From Xanthobacteraceae bacterium (GTDB taxonomy: Bacteria > Pseudomonadota > Alphaproteobacteria > Rhizobiales > Xanthobacteraceae): a DNA stretch of 10,711 nt. Shown one piece after another: positions 1 to 7,385 of this stretch. The notes beneath the pieces are model-generated. The model was not told where the DNA came from. It did not search any database and was given only the letters and a program-made list of their open reading frames with translations. Numbering within the stretch: position 1 is the stretch's first letter; each line of letters starts with the position of its first letter. Made by a program: the position numbers and the translations under genes. Location: assembly GCA_030043175.1 (NCBI GenBank), contig JASHYD010000913.1:1-10711 (forward strand), written 5' to 3'.

Positions 1-659
1 GTGAATGCCATCGCGCCGAACGCGCCGATCGGCGCCACCCGCACGATGATGCGGATGATGCCGAAGAAGACCCCCGCCGCCTTGTCGATCGCACCGGCGA
101 TTTGTTCACCCGCCTTGCCCATCAGCGAGATGGAAAAGCCCGACAAAATCGATATGAGCAGGACCTGTAGCAGGTCGCCGTGCGCGAGCGCATCGAAAAA
201 CGAATCCGGTATGATTGCCATCAGGTGCGCGACCAGACTGTCGTCCTTGGCGCGCGTCACATAGGTGGAAACGGCTTTTGGATCGATCGCAGCGGCGTCG
301 ATGTTAAAGCCGCTGCCCGGATGCACCAGTTCGCCGATGATAAGGCCGAGCGCCAGCGCGAACGTCGAGACCGCCTCGAAATACAGCAGAGTCTTCACGC
401 CGATTCGCCCGACCTTCTTGAGATCGCTGATCGAGGCGATGCCGTGTACGACCGTGCAGAAAATAACCGGCGCGATCATCATTCGGATCAGCGCGATGAA
501 GCCGTCGCCGAGCGGCTTCATCGCCTTGCCGGCATCGGGGAAAAAATACCCGACCAGGACGCCGACCGCGATCGCGATCAGTACCTGGATGTAAAGTATC
601 CTGTACCAGGGATGATGGGTGGCCGGGATGGAGGCCCGAGCAGGTGTTGTGGCGTCCAT
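1..659 (-). CDS. dctA: C4-dicarboxylate/proton-sodium symporter DctA, N-terminal part (partial, C-terminus off the left edge)
   Basis: Inner-membrane secondary transporter of the dicarboxylate/amino acid:cation symporter (DAACS) family, expected to import succinate, fumarate, malate or related small carboxylates. The first 219 codons are visible. They contain a short polar N-terminus, a first membrane segment (about residues 20-40, YIQVLIAIAVGVLVGYFF), then the DctA-typical block GDGFIALIRMMIAPVIFCTV and further hydrophobic segments ending in IIRIIVRVAPIGAFGAMAF. The ATG at 659-657 is supported by AAGGA (667-671) seven bases upstream, which lies inside the end of the upstream hydrolase gene. 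Only three bases separate the two genes, so they are probably co-transcribed and perhaps translationally coupled. The family assignment is secure. Substrate is inferred from homology, and in this operon it could be a less common carboxylate. The conserved substrate-binding C-terminal half is outside the window. Confidence 0.93.
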   Translation of the reverse strand, partial: MDATTPARASIPATHHPWYRILYIQVLIAIAVGVLVGYFFPDAGKAMKPLGDGFIALIRMMIAPVIFCTVVHGIASISDLKKVGRIGVKTLLYFEAVSTFALALGLIIGELVHPGSGFNIDAAAIDPKAVSTYVTRAKDDSLVAHLMAIIPDSFFDALAHGDLLQVLLISILSGFSISLMGKAGEQIAGAIDKAAGVFFGIIRIIVRVAPIGAFGAMAF

Positions 660-662
660 GGG

Positions 663-1544
663 TCAATCCTTAAAAAAAGCGCGCAGCTCGCGATAGGTCT
701 CATCGGGCGCCTCTTCGGAGAGGTAGTGGCCGCAGGGCAGCGCGGTCGCGCCACGAATGTCGGACGCATAGCTGCGCCACACTTGGGCCGGGCGGTGATT
801 GCGCCCGACCGCCCCGCTGGCCCCCCACAGCAGCAGAACTGGGCACTCAATCTTTGCCCCGGCGGCAAAATCCGCGGTGTCCATGTCGAAGTCCACTCCG
901 AACGTGGCGCGATAATCCTCGCACATGGCGTGGACGGTGGCAGGGTTGCGAAAGCAGCGCATGTACTCGCCGAGCGCCTCCTCCCCGAAAAAGCTCAAGC
1001 CTTTTTCGGTTTTGGCGAGCTTGCGGGTGATGAAATAGTCCGGATCGGCGCTCATCAACCGCTCCGGCAGATCGAACGGCTGAATCATGAAGAACCAATG
1101 ATATGAAGCCTTTCCCCATTCGCGGGTGATGTGGTTGAACAGATGGTGCTGGGGAATGATGTCCAGGATGGCAGCGCGGGCGACCTTATCGGGGTGATCG
1201 AGCGCCATGCGATGCAGCACCCTGGCACCGCGGTCATGACCGGCTGCCATGAAGCGATCGAAGCCGAGCGCCGCCATCACCTCGACCTGGTCCTGCGCCA
1301 TGGCTCGAAACGAGTAAGCGGCGTGATCGTCGCCGCCCGGCGGTTTTTCGGAATCCCCGTAACCCCGCAGGTCGGTGCAGACCACGGTGAATTCCTCAGC
1401 GAGCCGCGGCGCGAATTTGTGCCAGGTCGCATGCGTGAACGGGTTGCCGTGCAACAGCAACAGCGGCGGGCCGCTGCCGCCGTGAACCGTAACGATGCGC
1501 GCCCCGCTGGTCGCGATCTCGCGGCGGGTAAAGTTTTCGAACAT
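663..1544 (-). CDS. Alpha/beta hydrolase, fluoroacetate (haloacetate) dehalogenase-like
   Basis: A 293-residue alpha/beta-hydrolase-fold protein closely resembling haloacetate dehalogenases (EC 3.8.1.3), which release halide from fluoro- or chloroacetate to give glycolate. Visible in order: oxyanion-loop HGNP (32-35), DLRGYGDS (58-65), nucleophile motif GHDRGAR (102-108, Asp104), LDIIP (127-131, Asp128), YHW (148-150), CEDYRA (208-213, Tyr211) and C-terminal GHYLSEEAPD (272-281, His273). These match the nucleophile, carboxylate-binding arginines (105 and 108), catalytic acid, halide-pocket His/Trp/Tyr and catalytic histidine known from the Rhodopseudomonas palustris enzyme. The start at 1544 gives the normal family length; an in-frame extension to 1658 would run into tctC and is not conserved-looking. 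No clear ribosome site lies just before this ATG, although a GGAGG sits at 1601-1605. The gene lies 64 bases after tctC and 3 bases before dctA. The fold is certain; dehalogenase activity is inferred, and other small-ester or epoxide hydrolase roles are possible. Confidence 0.85.
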   Translation of the reverse strand: MFENFTRREIATSGARIVTVHGGSGPPLLLLHGNPFTHATWHKFAPRLAEEFTVVCTDLRGYGDSEKPPGGDDHAAYSFRAMAQDQVEVMAALGFDRFMAAGHDRGARVLHRMALDHPDKVARAAILDIIPQHHLFNHITREWGKASYHWFFMIQPFDLPERLMSADPDYFITRKLAKTEKGLSFFGEEALGEYMRCFRNPATVHAMCEDYRATFGVDFDMDTADFAAGAKIECPVLLLWGASGAVGRNHRPAQVWRSYASDIRGATALPCGHYLSEEAPDETYRELRAFFKD

Positions 1545-1608
1545 ATGCGGGTCACGTGTCAGAGGCAGATGACGGAAAACGGATGACGAAGAATGGGGGA
1601 CCTCCGCA

Positions 1609-2592
1609 TCAATCCGCCGTCGCGCCGCTCGTCTTGATCGGGCCGGCCCATTTGCCAATTTCGCTTTTCACGAAATTCGCCAGATAGGCCGGGGTGGCGC
1701 GATCGTCGGGCTCGATCTGGGCGCCCAGCCCCTCGAGGCGGTCCTTCACCAGCGCGCTATGCATCGCCTGCAAGGCGGCCTCGTTGAGCTTGTTGACGAT
1801 TGCATCCGGCGTGTTCTTGGGCAGGAAGATCGCGTTCCACGTATAGGCTTCGGCATTCGCAAAGCCCTGTTCTACCGTGGTCGGCACGTTCGGCAGGGCC
1901 GGCGAGCGCGTCTTGTTCATCAACGCAATCGCCTTTACGGTGCCGCCGTCGATTTGCGCCTTGGCGGTGGTGACAATATCGCAAAGATAATCGATGCGGC
2001 CGGCTTGAAGATCTTGCATGGCCGGTCCGGTGCCGCGATAAGGCACATGGGTGACATGCGTTCCCATGGCGACGTCCAGCACCACGCAGGCGAGATGGGT
2101 CGCCGAGCCGGCGCCGGCCGAGCCGAAACTCATCTTGTCCTGGTTTTTCTTGGTGTACGCGACGAATTCCTGGAGATTGCTGACCGGCAAATCCTTGCGG
2201 GTGATCAGCACCGTCGGGATTTCGGCGATCAACGCCACGGCCGTGAAGTCGGCCCCCGCATTGTAGAGCGGCCGCTTGTAAAGGGTCTGGTTCTGGGCAT
2301 GCGTGCCCACAGTGCCGAGAACGATGTTGTAGCCGTCGGGCGCCGCCTGGGCGACCCGTAGCGACCCCGTCATCCCGCCGGCACCGCCGACATTTTCAAT
2401 GATGACCTGCTGCCCGAGCACCTCCCCCATCCGCTGGCCGACGAGGCGCCCCAACACGTCGGTCGGGCCACCGGCCGCGAACGGAATGACCATGGTAATC
2501 GGCCGGTTTGGATAGCTCTGCGCCGAAGCGGCGGCCGTCAGGCCCGCAACGCAGATTGCGAGCGCGGTGATGAAACTGAACGTCTTGCGCAT
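1609..2592 (-). CDS. Bug/TctC-family periplasmic solute-binding protein (tripartite tricarboxylate transporter)
   Basis: A 327-residue secreted binding protein of the Bug family (TctC-like), which captures carboxylates or related small molecules in the periplasm. Residues 1-24 form a clear Sec signal peptide (MRK, hydrophobic core, AASA cleavage site before QSYP). The mature part shows the family hallmarks: YPNRPITMVIPFAAGGPTD from residue 27, the GGAGGMTG glycine loop followed by APDGY, VTHVPYRGTGPAMQDL and PNVPTTVEQGF. The start is fixed by GGAGGA (2597-2602) four bases before the ATG. No TctA or TctB membrane subunits lie in the window, so it is either an orphan binding protein, as is common in this over-expanded family, or it works with permeases elsewhere. 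It is the first gene of a likely operon with the dehalogenase-like hydrolase and dctA. The ligand cannot be told from sequence. Confidence 0.93.
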   Translation of the reverse strand: MRKTFSFITALAICVAGLTAAASAQSYPNRPITMVIPFAAGGPTDVLGRLVGQRMGEVLGQQVIIENVGGAGGMTGSLRVAQAAPDGYNIVLGTVGTHAQNQTLYKRPLYNAGADFTAVALIAEIPTVLITRKDLPVSNLQEFVAYTKKNQDKMSFGSAGAGSATHLACVVLDVAMGTHVTHVPYRGTGPAMQDLQAGRIDYLCDIVTTAKAQIDGGTVKAIALMNKTRSPALPNVPTTVEQGFANAEAYTWNAIFLPKNTPDAIVNKLNEAALQAMHSALVKDRLEGLGAQIEPDDRATPAYLANFVKSEIGKWAGPIKTSGATAD

Positions 2593-2997
2593 GCTTTCCT
2601 CCCGGAACTGACGGCACCATCGGGCAAATCAGGGTGATCGGTCAAGCTGGACGTGCCGCGTTGCTTGCGCCGTTGGCCGGCCGCTACCACGTCACACCGA
2701 ATCCTGCCGCAACGCAAAGCCGTCGCGGGCAGACCGGCCGTCGTAAGAGTTGAGACGGCGGCGGCACTCGCCAGCGCTGCTTGCGACCGTGAACCGCCGG
2801 CGCAGCAGTCACGCCAGGCGAGATCACATTAGAAGCAGATCTTGCGCTGCCTCAGAAGCATTGGGAGAATGGCACTGACGAGATCCGCTTCCGGTCAATT
2901 CGCGACTGATGTGCCGGTCGGCGGCGGCAGCCGCGTGGTCCGCAAGCGGCCATTGCTGCCTGCGCTAAACTCTAAACCAGCATGGACGGGGAGGGTC
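2593..2997. other. 405-base divergent intergenic region between tctC and nadX
   Basis: This gap separates the divergent tctC and nadX genes and must hold both promoters. I see no convincing coding sequence. An in-frame upstream extension of nadX back to 2842 uses a TTG start and is not family-like. The only structure I can point to is an inverted repeat, GCCGTC (2737-2742) and GACGGC (2754-2759), with an 11-base spacer, plus a direct copy of GCCGTCG 18 bases earlier (2719-2725). No confident -35/-10 pair was found. Confidence 0.5.
2737..2759. promoter_or_regulatory. Possible operator-like inverted repeat in tctC/nadX gap
   Basis: GCCGTC-N11-GACGGC, with a third half-site GCCGTCG at 2719-2725, lies about 145 bases upstream of tctC and 240 bases upstream of nadX. 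Short GC-rich inverted repeats arise easily by chance in DNA of this composition, so an operator or hairpin role is only a suggestion. Confidence 0.2.
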
Positions 2998-3804
2998 ATG
3001 AACGAAACCAGAGTCGCCATCGCGGGTCTCGGCGCGATCGGGCGTGGTGTTGTGCGGCGGCTTGCAGACGGCCTGCCGGGGCTTTCACTCGCCTGCGCGG
3101 CGACGCGCGATGTCGCCAAAGCGAAAGCGTGGCTCGACGCGGCAAAGATTCCCTGTCCACTTGTAGAGCTTGGCGAATTTCCCCGCTACGCCGATCTCGC
3201 GGTCGAATGCGCGCCAGCTGAGGTTTTGGAGAGCATTTGCACGCCGATGCTGATCGCCGGCAAGCGGGTCATGGTGCTCAGCGCCGGCGCCCTGCTGCCG
3301 CGACCCCACCTGATTGATCTCGCGCGCAAGCACGGCGGTCAGATCATTGTGCCGACCGGCGCGCTGCTCGGCCTCGACGCGGTTGCGGCGGCGGCCGAGG
3401 GCGTCATTCATTCGGTCCGCATGGTCACCCGCAAGCCGCCGCGCGGCCTTGCGGGCGCAGCTTACCTCCTCAAGAACGGCATCTCGGTCGAAGGGCTCAG
3501 CGCCGCCAAACGGGTTTTCGCCGGGACGGCCCGCGAGGCTGCGGCCGGCTTTCCGGAGAACGTCAACGTGGCGGCAGCCCTCTCGCTCGCCGGCATCGGC
3601 CCCGACCGCACCACGATCGAGATATGGGCTGATCCCGCGGTGACGCGAAATTGCCATACCATCGAAGTCGATTCAGATTCGGCGCGGTTTTGCCTTTCGA
3701 TCGAGAATATCCCGTCGGATAATCCGAGGACCGGGCGAATCACGGCGCTGTCCGTCATCGCCGCGCTGCGTAAGCTCAACGCGCCGATGCGCGTGGGGAC
3801 GTAA
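2998..3804 (+). CDS. nadX: L-aspartate dehydrogenase (NadX/DUF108 family)
   Basis: A cytoplasmic NAD(P)-dependent enzyme of 268 residues that oxidises L-aspartate to iminoaspartate, which can feed quinolinate synthase for NAD synthesis or hydrolyse to oxaloacetate and ammonia. The N-terminal Rossmann fold shows GLGAIG (residues 10-15). The middle has ECAPAEVLE, a VLSAGAL stretch and IIVPTGALLGLDA. The C-terminal catalytic part has FPENVNVAAALSLAG (185-199), ADPAVTRNCHTIEV containing the conserved His220, and IENIPSDNPRTGRITALS with the family NP-x-T signature near residue 242. Start chosen at 2998 because GGGGAGG (2988-2994) lies directly upstream and the length then fits the family (about 265-270). 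It is transcribed divergently from tctC; no nadA, nadB or nadC is nearby, so an aspartate-catabolic role is as plausible as NAD synthesis. Confidence 0.9.
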   Translation: MNETRVAIAGLGAIGRGVVRRLADGLPGLSLACAATRDVAKAKAWLDAAKIPCPLVELGEFPRYADLAVECAPAEVLESICTPMLIAGKRVMVLSAGALLPRPHLIDLARKHGGQIIVPTGALLGLDAVAAAAEGVIHSVRMVTRKPPRGLAGAAYLLKNGISVEGLSAAKRVFAGTAREAAAGFPENVNVAAALSLAGIGPDRTTIEIWADPAVTRNCHTIEVDSDSARFCLSIENIPSDNPRTGRITALSVIAALRKLNAPMRVGT

Positions 3805-3820
3805 GTATTTCTTCAACAGC

Positions 3821-3847
3821 GGGCGACTCACGTCGCGGATATCGCCC
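3821..3847. terminator. Possible bidirectional terminator hairpin between nadX and pit
   Basis: The 51-base gap between the convergent nadX and phosphate transporter genes contains GGGCGA (3821-3826) that can pair with TCGCCC (3842-3847), and alternatively a tight GCGAC-TCAC-GTCGC hairpin (3823-3836). Position between two convergent stop codons fits a shared terminator. There is no following T-tract on either strand, so the call is weak. Confidence 0.3.
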
Positions 3848-3855
3848 TCCCCGGC

Positions 3856-4860
3856 TTAGAACATCCCCGCCACCAAGTAGGCCACAGCCCCGATTATCGC
3901 CGCGGCCGGGACGGTGACGATCCAGGCGATGACGATCGACCCGGCGACGTTCCATCGTACCGCCGACGTGCGCCGCGCGGCCCCGACGCCGACGATGGCT
4001 CCGGTGATGGTGTGGGTTGTGGAGACCGGAATGCCGAGATGCGTCGCCATGAACAGCGTGATAGCGCCGCCGGTTTCAGCGCAGAAGCCCTGCACTGGCG
4101 TAAGCCGTGTGATCCGCGACCCCATCGTCCGCACGATACGCCAACCGCCCGCGAGAGTGCCAAGGCCCATCGCGGCCTGGCAGGCGAGCACGACCCACAA
4201 TGGCACGTGGAATTTGCCGCCGAGATGACCCTGTGAATACAGCAACACCGCGATGATCCCCATCGTCTTCTGGGCATCATTGCCGCCATGACCGAGCGAG
4301 TAGAGCGAGGCGGAGGCGAACTGCCAGACCCGAAAGGTGCGATCGATCGCGTATGGCGTTTGCTGCACGAATGTCCACGAAACCGCGAGAACCAGCGCAA
4401 GCGCAATCAGGAAGCCGACGAAAGGCGATACCACGATGGCGGCCGATGTCTTGCCGAGGCCGGGCCAGATGATCGCTCCGAGGCCGGCTCTCGCGGTTCC
4501 GGCGCCAACAAGGCCGCCGATCAAAGCATGGGAGCTGCTCGACGGGGTCCCGGTGAGCCAAGTCACGACATTCCATATGATCGCACCTGACAAGGCGCCA
4601 AGGATCACGCGCGCATCAATCGCCCAGGCCGCCACGATCCCGGTGCCGAGCGTCTCGGCGACGTGGAGGCCAAAGAAGAGGAACGCGATGAAATTGAATG
4701 CCGCGGCCCAGAACACCGCATAGATCGGCTTTAGCACCCGCGTGGCCACGATCGTGGCGATGGAATTGGCGGCGTCATGCAGACCGTTGAGAAAGTCAAA
4801 TAGCAGCGCGACCGCGATAAGCCCGGCCAAAATCGGCAATCCGAGCGCTGTGAAATCCAT
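3856..4860 (-). CDS. pit: Low-affinity inorganic phosphate transporter, PiT family
   Basis: A 334-residue inner-membrane phosphate (metal-phosphate):proton symporter. Family marks are present in both repeats: FDFLNGLHDAANSIATIVAT (residues 21-40), TGTPSSSSHALIGG (103-116), GGNDAQKTMGII (192-203) and GIPVSTTHTITGAIVG (276-291). Many hydrophobic segments span the protein, and it ends in a membrane helix (AIIGAVAYLVAGMF). The length is typical for the shorter, bacterial PitA-like members. The ATG at 4860 lies nine bases after the stop of the DUF47 gene, with no strong ribosome site, which suggests translational coupling. DUF47 followed by pit is a recurring pair in bacteria, so uptake of phosphate is well supported. 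Confidence 0.95.
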   Translation of the reverse strand: MDFTALGLPILAGLIAVALLFDFLNGLHDAANSIATIVATRVLKPIYAVFWAAAFNFIAFLFFGLHVAETLGTGIVAAWAIDARVILGALSGAIIWNVVTWLTGTPSSSSHALIGGLVGAGTARAGLGAIIWPGLGKTSAAIVVSPFVGFLIALALVLAVSWTFVQQTPYAIDRTFRVWQFASASLYSLGHGGNDAQKTMGIIAVLLYSQGHLGGKFHVPLWVVLACQAAMGLGTLAGGWRIVRTMGSRITRLTPVQGFCAETGGAITLFMATHLGIPVSTTHTITGAIVGVGAARRTSAVRWNVAGSIVIAWIVTVPAAAIIGAVAYLVAGMF

Positions 4861-4869
4861 GCGGTTTGA

Positions 4870-5511
4870 TCACACGTGCTCGATCATCACGCCTTGCAGC
4901 TCGTTGGCGACGTCGTTAAAGCGGTCGACGATCTTCTCGAGGTGATCGTAGACCTCTTTTTCGGTGAAGTATCCCATCGGGTCGCCGCCGTGCCGCTCGA
5001 ACAGCGCCCTCACGCCGACGTCATGAAGGTCGTCGGAAAGCCCCTCGATCCGCCCAATCTGTTCGGTGATGGCATTGATCCGCGCCGCCTCCTCGCTGAT
5101 CGAGCGGAGCAGCGGGATCGCTTCCTCAACCAGCAGTGCGCATTTGACTACGGCATCGCCGATCTCCCTCATTTCGGGGGAAAAGGAGCGAATGTCGAAC
5201 AGCATCACGGCTTTGGCGGTTTTCAGCATTTGGTCGATGGAATCGTCCATCGCTGTGATGAGATCCTTGATGGCGCCGCGGTCGAAGGGCGTGATGAAGC
5301 TGCGCCGCACCGCAATGAGGATGTCGCGAGTGGCGTTGTCGGCATCGTTTTCCCGCTCGGTCACGACCCGGTAGTACTGGGGCACGATATCGCCGCCCTC
5401 CAGCAACGCCCGCAACCCCTGCGCACCGGCCACGATGGCGTGCGAATGAGCCGCGAACAGCTCGAAGAACCGGTCATCCATCGGCAACAGGGCCTGAAAC
5501 CAGGGGAGCAT
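4870..5511 (-). CDS. DUF47 / PhoU-like phosphate transport accessory protein
   Basis: A 213-residue soluble, largely helical and acidic protein of the DUF47 (TIGR00153) family, distantly related to PhoU. These proteins are nearly always encoded beside a PiT transporter and are thought to modulate it. Recognisable features are the N-terminal MLPWFQALLPMDDRFFELF, the VVTERENDADNATRDIL segment with the E-x-x-A-D pattern shared with PhoU, RSFITPFDRGAIKDLITAMD (roughly residues 69-90) and IERFND-like IVDRFNDVANELQGV at the C-terminus. The ATG at 5511 gives the usual DUF47 length and N-terminus. An open frame upstream to 5610 would need a TTG start and adds unrelated residues. The Shine-Dalgarno sequence is weak. 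No clear Pho box was seen upstream, so regulation by PhoB is not shown by the sequence. Confidence 0.9.
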   Translation of the reverse strand: MLPWFQALLPMDDRFFELFAAHSHAIVAGAQGLRALLEGGDIVPQYYRVVTERENDADNATRDILIAVRRSFITPFDRGAIKDLITAMDDSIDQMLKTAKAVMLFDIRSFSPEMREIGDAVVKCALLVEEAIPLLRSISEEAARINAITEQIGRIEGLSDDLHDVGVRALFERHGGDPMGYFTEKEVYDHLEKIVDRFNDVANELQGVMIEHV

Positions 5512-5759
5512 CCAAGCACACTTTCGATCGGATACGCGCAAGGGACTCGTGACGCTAATCTGCTTGCGAGGGGTTGGTTCCGGGCGGCCGATGCCGGAAG
5601 CATCGACCAAAGCCCCCGACGTTGGCGGGCTGCCCCCCCGACAAGTGCGACGATTGCGTGCTGTAGGGCGCTCGTCTCCTCTTGCACGGCGCGTCCGTCA
5701 CCGCGGCGACCACAGCGATCGCCGCCGCTCAAGATGCTCCGATTGACCGAAACGAGCGA
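5512..5759. other. 248-base intergenic region upstream of the DUF47-pit pair
   Basis: This region lies downstream of the glutamate-synthase-like gene and upstream of DUF47, all on the minus strand, and probably carries the promoter of the phosphate pair. I see no conserved coding sequence and no recognisable Pho box. One small stem-loop is visible: CGATGC (5589-5594) pairs with GCATCG (5600-5605) around a five-base loop, not followed by a T-tract. Confidence 0.4.
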
Positions 5760-7385
5760 CTACATTGCCGGCCGGAAGCTCCCGGCGCTCGCTAGTTTCC
5801 ACACCTCGCGGAAGCGCGGATCGTCGCTGCCATCCAGTAATTCGCCCGGGCGCAGGGCAGGATAGAGCTTGTCAAAGCTCTCGACCTCGCGCGGCGACAC
5901 GCGGCGCGAGAAATGCGTCGGCGCGAATTCGTTCGGATGATCGAGGCCGGCGGCGGCAACCAGCTCCGCAACGGCGTGAAGTGTCGCGGCGTGGAAGTTC
6001 TTCACCCGCACCCATTTGTCGCCGACCACGAGGGCGCGTTGGCGGGCCGGGTCCTGAGTGGCGATGCCGACCGGGCACGTGTCGGTATGGCAGCTTTGCG
6101 ACTGGAGGCAACCGAGTGCAAACATGAATCCGCGTGCCGCGTTGCACCAATCCGCCCCGAGCGCCATGGTACGGGCGATATCGAAGGCGGAGACGATCTT
6201 GCCGCTGGCGCCCAGCTTTACGCGTTCCCGGACATTGATTCCGACCAGGGCATTGTGAACGAAGTTGAGACCCTCCCGCAGCGGCATGCCGAGATGGTCG
6301 ATGAACTCAAGCGGCGCTGCACCGGTACCTCCCTCCTTGCCGTCGATCACAATAAAATCCGGGTAAATGCCGGTGCTGAGCATTGCCTTGCATAGCGCCA
6401 GGAATTCCCACGGATGCCCGACGCACAGCTTGAATCCGGTCGGCTTGCCGCCCGAGAGGCGGCGCATCTCACCGATGAACTCCATCATCCCGATTGGCGT
6501 CGAAAAACATGAATGGCTCGATGGCGAAATGCAGTCCTGGCCGATCGGGACGCCGCGAATGCGCGAAATCTCCTCCGAAACCTTGGCGGCCGGCAACACG
6601 CCGCCGTGGCCCGGCTTGGCGCCCTGGCTGATCTTCAACTCGACCATCTTGACCTGATCGAGCGCAGCGGTATCGGCAAACCGTTCCGGCGAAAAGGTGC
6701 CGTCCGGATTGCGGGCGCCGAAGTATCCCGAGCCGATTTCCCAGATGATGTTGCCGCCGTTTTCGCGGTGGTAGGGGGACAGGCCGCCCTCCCCGGTATC
6801 GTGGGCGAAATTGCCGGCCTTGGCGCCCTTATTGAGGGCGCGAATGGCGTTTGGGCTTAACGCGCCGAAGCTCATCGCCGAGATGTTGAAGATCGATGAA
6901 TCGTAAGGGCGCTGGCACTGTGGACCGCCAATCCTGAGGCGGAACGGGGCCGCCGCGAGCGGCCGCGGCACAATCGAGTGGCGGACCCATTCGAAGCCCT
7001 CCGCATAAACGTCGTACTGGGTGCCAAAAGGACGCTTGTCGAGGACCATCTTGGCGCGCTGATAGACGACCGCCCGCTTGTCCCGGCTGAATGGAGCGCC
7101 GTCCTTCTCACTTTCGAAAAAGTACTGGCGCATCTCCGGCCGCACCTCTTCGAGCAGAAACCGCAGATGGGCCGTGATCGGATAGTTCCGCAGTACTGCA
7201 TGGCGCGTTTGGATGAGATCGTGGGTGCCAAGGGCCGTCAACCCGGTAAATATGGCCAATGGAACTATCGCGATGTCGAACGCCGCTGGATCGGCGAGGG
7301 TGGTGAAAAACAGCCCGACAGCCAGTGCAATACTCAACGTATAGACGATGAAACGCAGTGTGAATGCCAAGGCTAGAGTGCGCAT
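5760..7385 (-). CDS. Membrane-anchored FMN-binding glutamate synthase-domain protein
   Basis: A 541-residue protein with the FMN/iron-sulfur synthase domain of glutamate synthase (GltB domain 2, PF01645), but without the glutamine amidotransferase and C-terminal GXGXG domains of true GltB. Two hydrophobic segments (about residues 6-28 and 36-53) precede the domain and suggest inner-membrane anchoring with a cytoplasmic catalytic part. Domain marks are NISAMSFGALSPNAIRALN (167-185), DTGEGGLSPYHRENGGNIIW (196-215), KISQGAKPGHGGVLP (251-265), IDGKEGGTGAAPLEF (347-361) and the 3Fe-4S cysteines Cys426, Cys432 and Cys437 in CLQSQSCHTDTCPVG. The ATG at 7385 has GAGGGGG (7393-7399) seven bases upstream; an earlier start at 7418 is less likely. 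Related stand-alone proteins are widespread (YerD type), but their reaction is not established. With no ammonia-producing domain, it may use free ammonia, another amine or another redox partner. Confidence 0.88.
   Translation of the reverse strand: MRTLALAFTLRFIVYTLSIALAVGLFFTTLADPAAFDIAIVPLAIFTGLTALGTHDLIQTRHAVLRNYPITAHLRFLLEEVRPEMRQYFFESEKDGAPFSRDKRAVVYQRAKMVLDKRPFGTQYDVYAEGFEWVRHSIVPRPLAAAPFRLRIGGPQCQRPYDSSIFNISAMSFGALSPNAIRALNKGAKAGNFAHDTGEGGLSPYHRENGGNIIWEIGSGYFGARNPDGTFSPERFADTAALDQVKMVELKISQGAKPGHGGVLPAAKVSEEISRIRGVPIGQDCISPSSHSCFSTPIGMMEFIGEMRRLSGGKPTGFKLCVGHPWEFLALCKAMLSTGIYPDFIVIDGKEGGTGAAPLEFIDHLGMPLREGLNFVHNALVGINVRERVKLGASGKIVSAFDIARTMALGADWCNAARGFMFALGCLQSQSCHTDTCPVGIATQDPARQRALVVGDKWVRVKNFHAATLHAVAELVAAAGLDHPNEFAPTHFSRRVSPREVESFDKLYPALRPGELLDGSDDPRFREVWKLASAGSFRPAM

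Noticed and set aside
180..1106. Long plus-strand open frame antisense to dctA and the hydrolase
   Set aside because: High GC leaves few stops opposite real genes. The translation is Arg/Asp/Gly-rich without a domain, and both genes on the other strand are well conserved.
2616..2644. Sigma-70 promoter for tctC with TTGACC (minus strand, 2639-2644)
   Set aside because: The hexamer at 17 bases spacing (CGATGG) is a poor -10 match, so it is not supported.
2842..2997. N-terminal extension of nadX
   Set aside because: It needs a TTG start, adds 52 unconserved residues before the Rossmann motif, and the ribosome site lies directly before 2998.
4876..5865. Long plus-strand open frame antisense to DUF47
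   Set aside because: It is the complement of a clear DUF47 gene and intergenic DNA, with no family resemblance.
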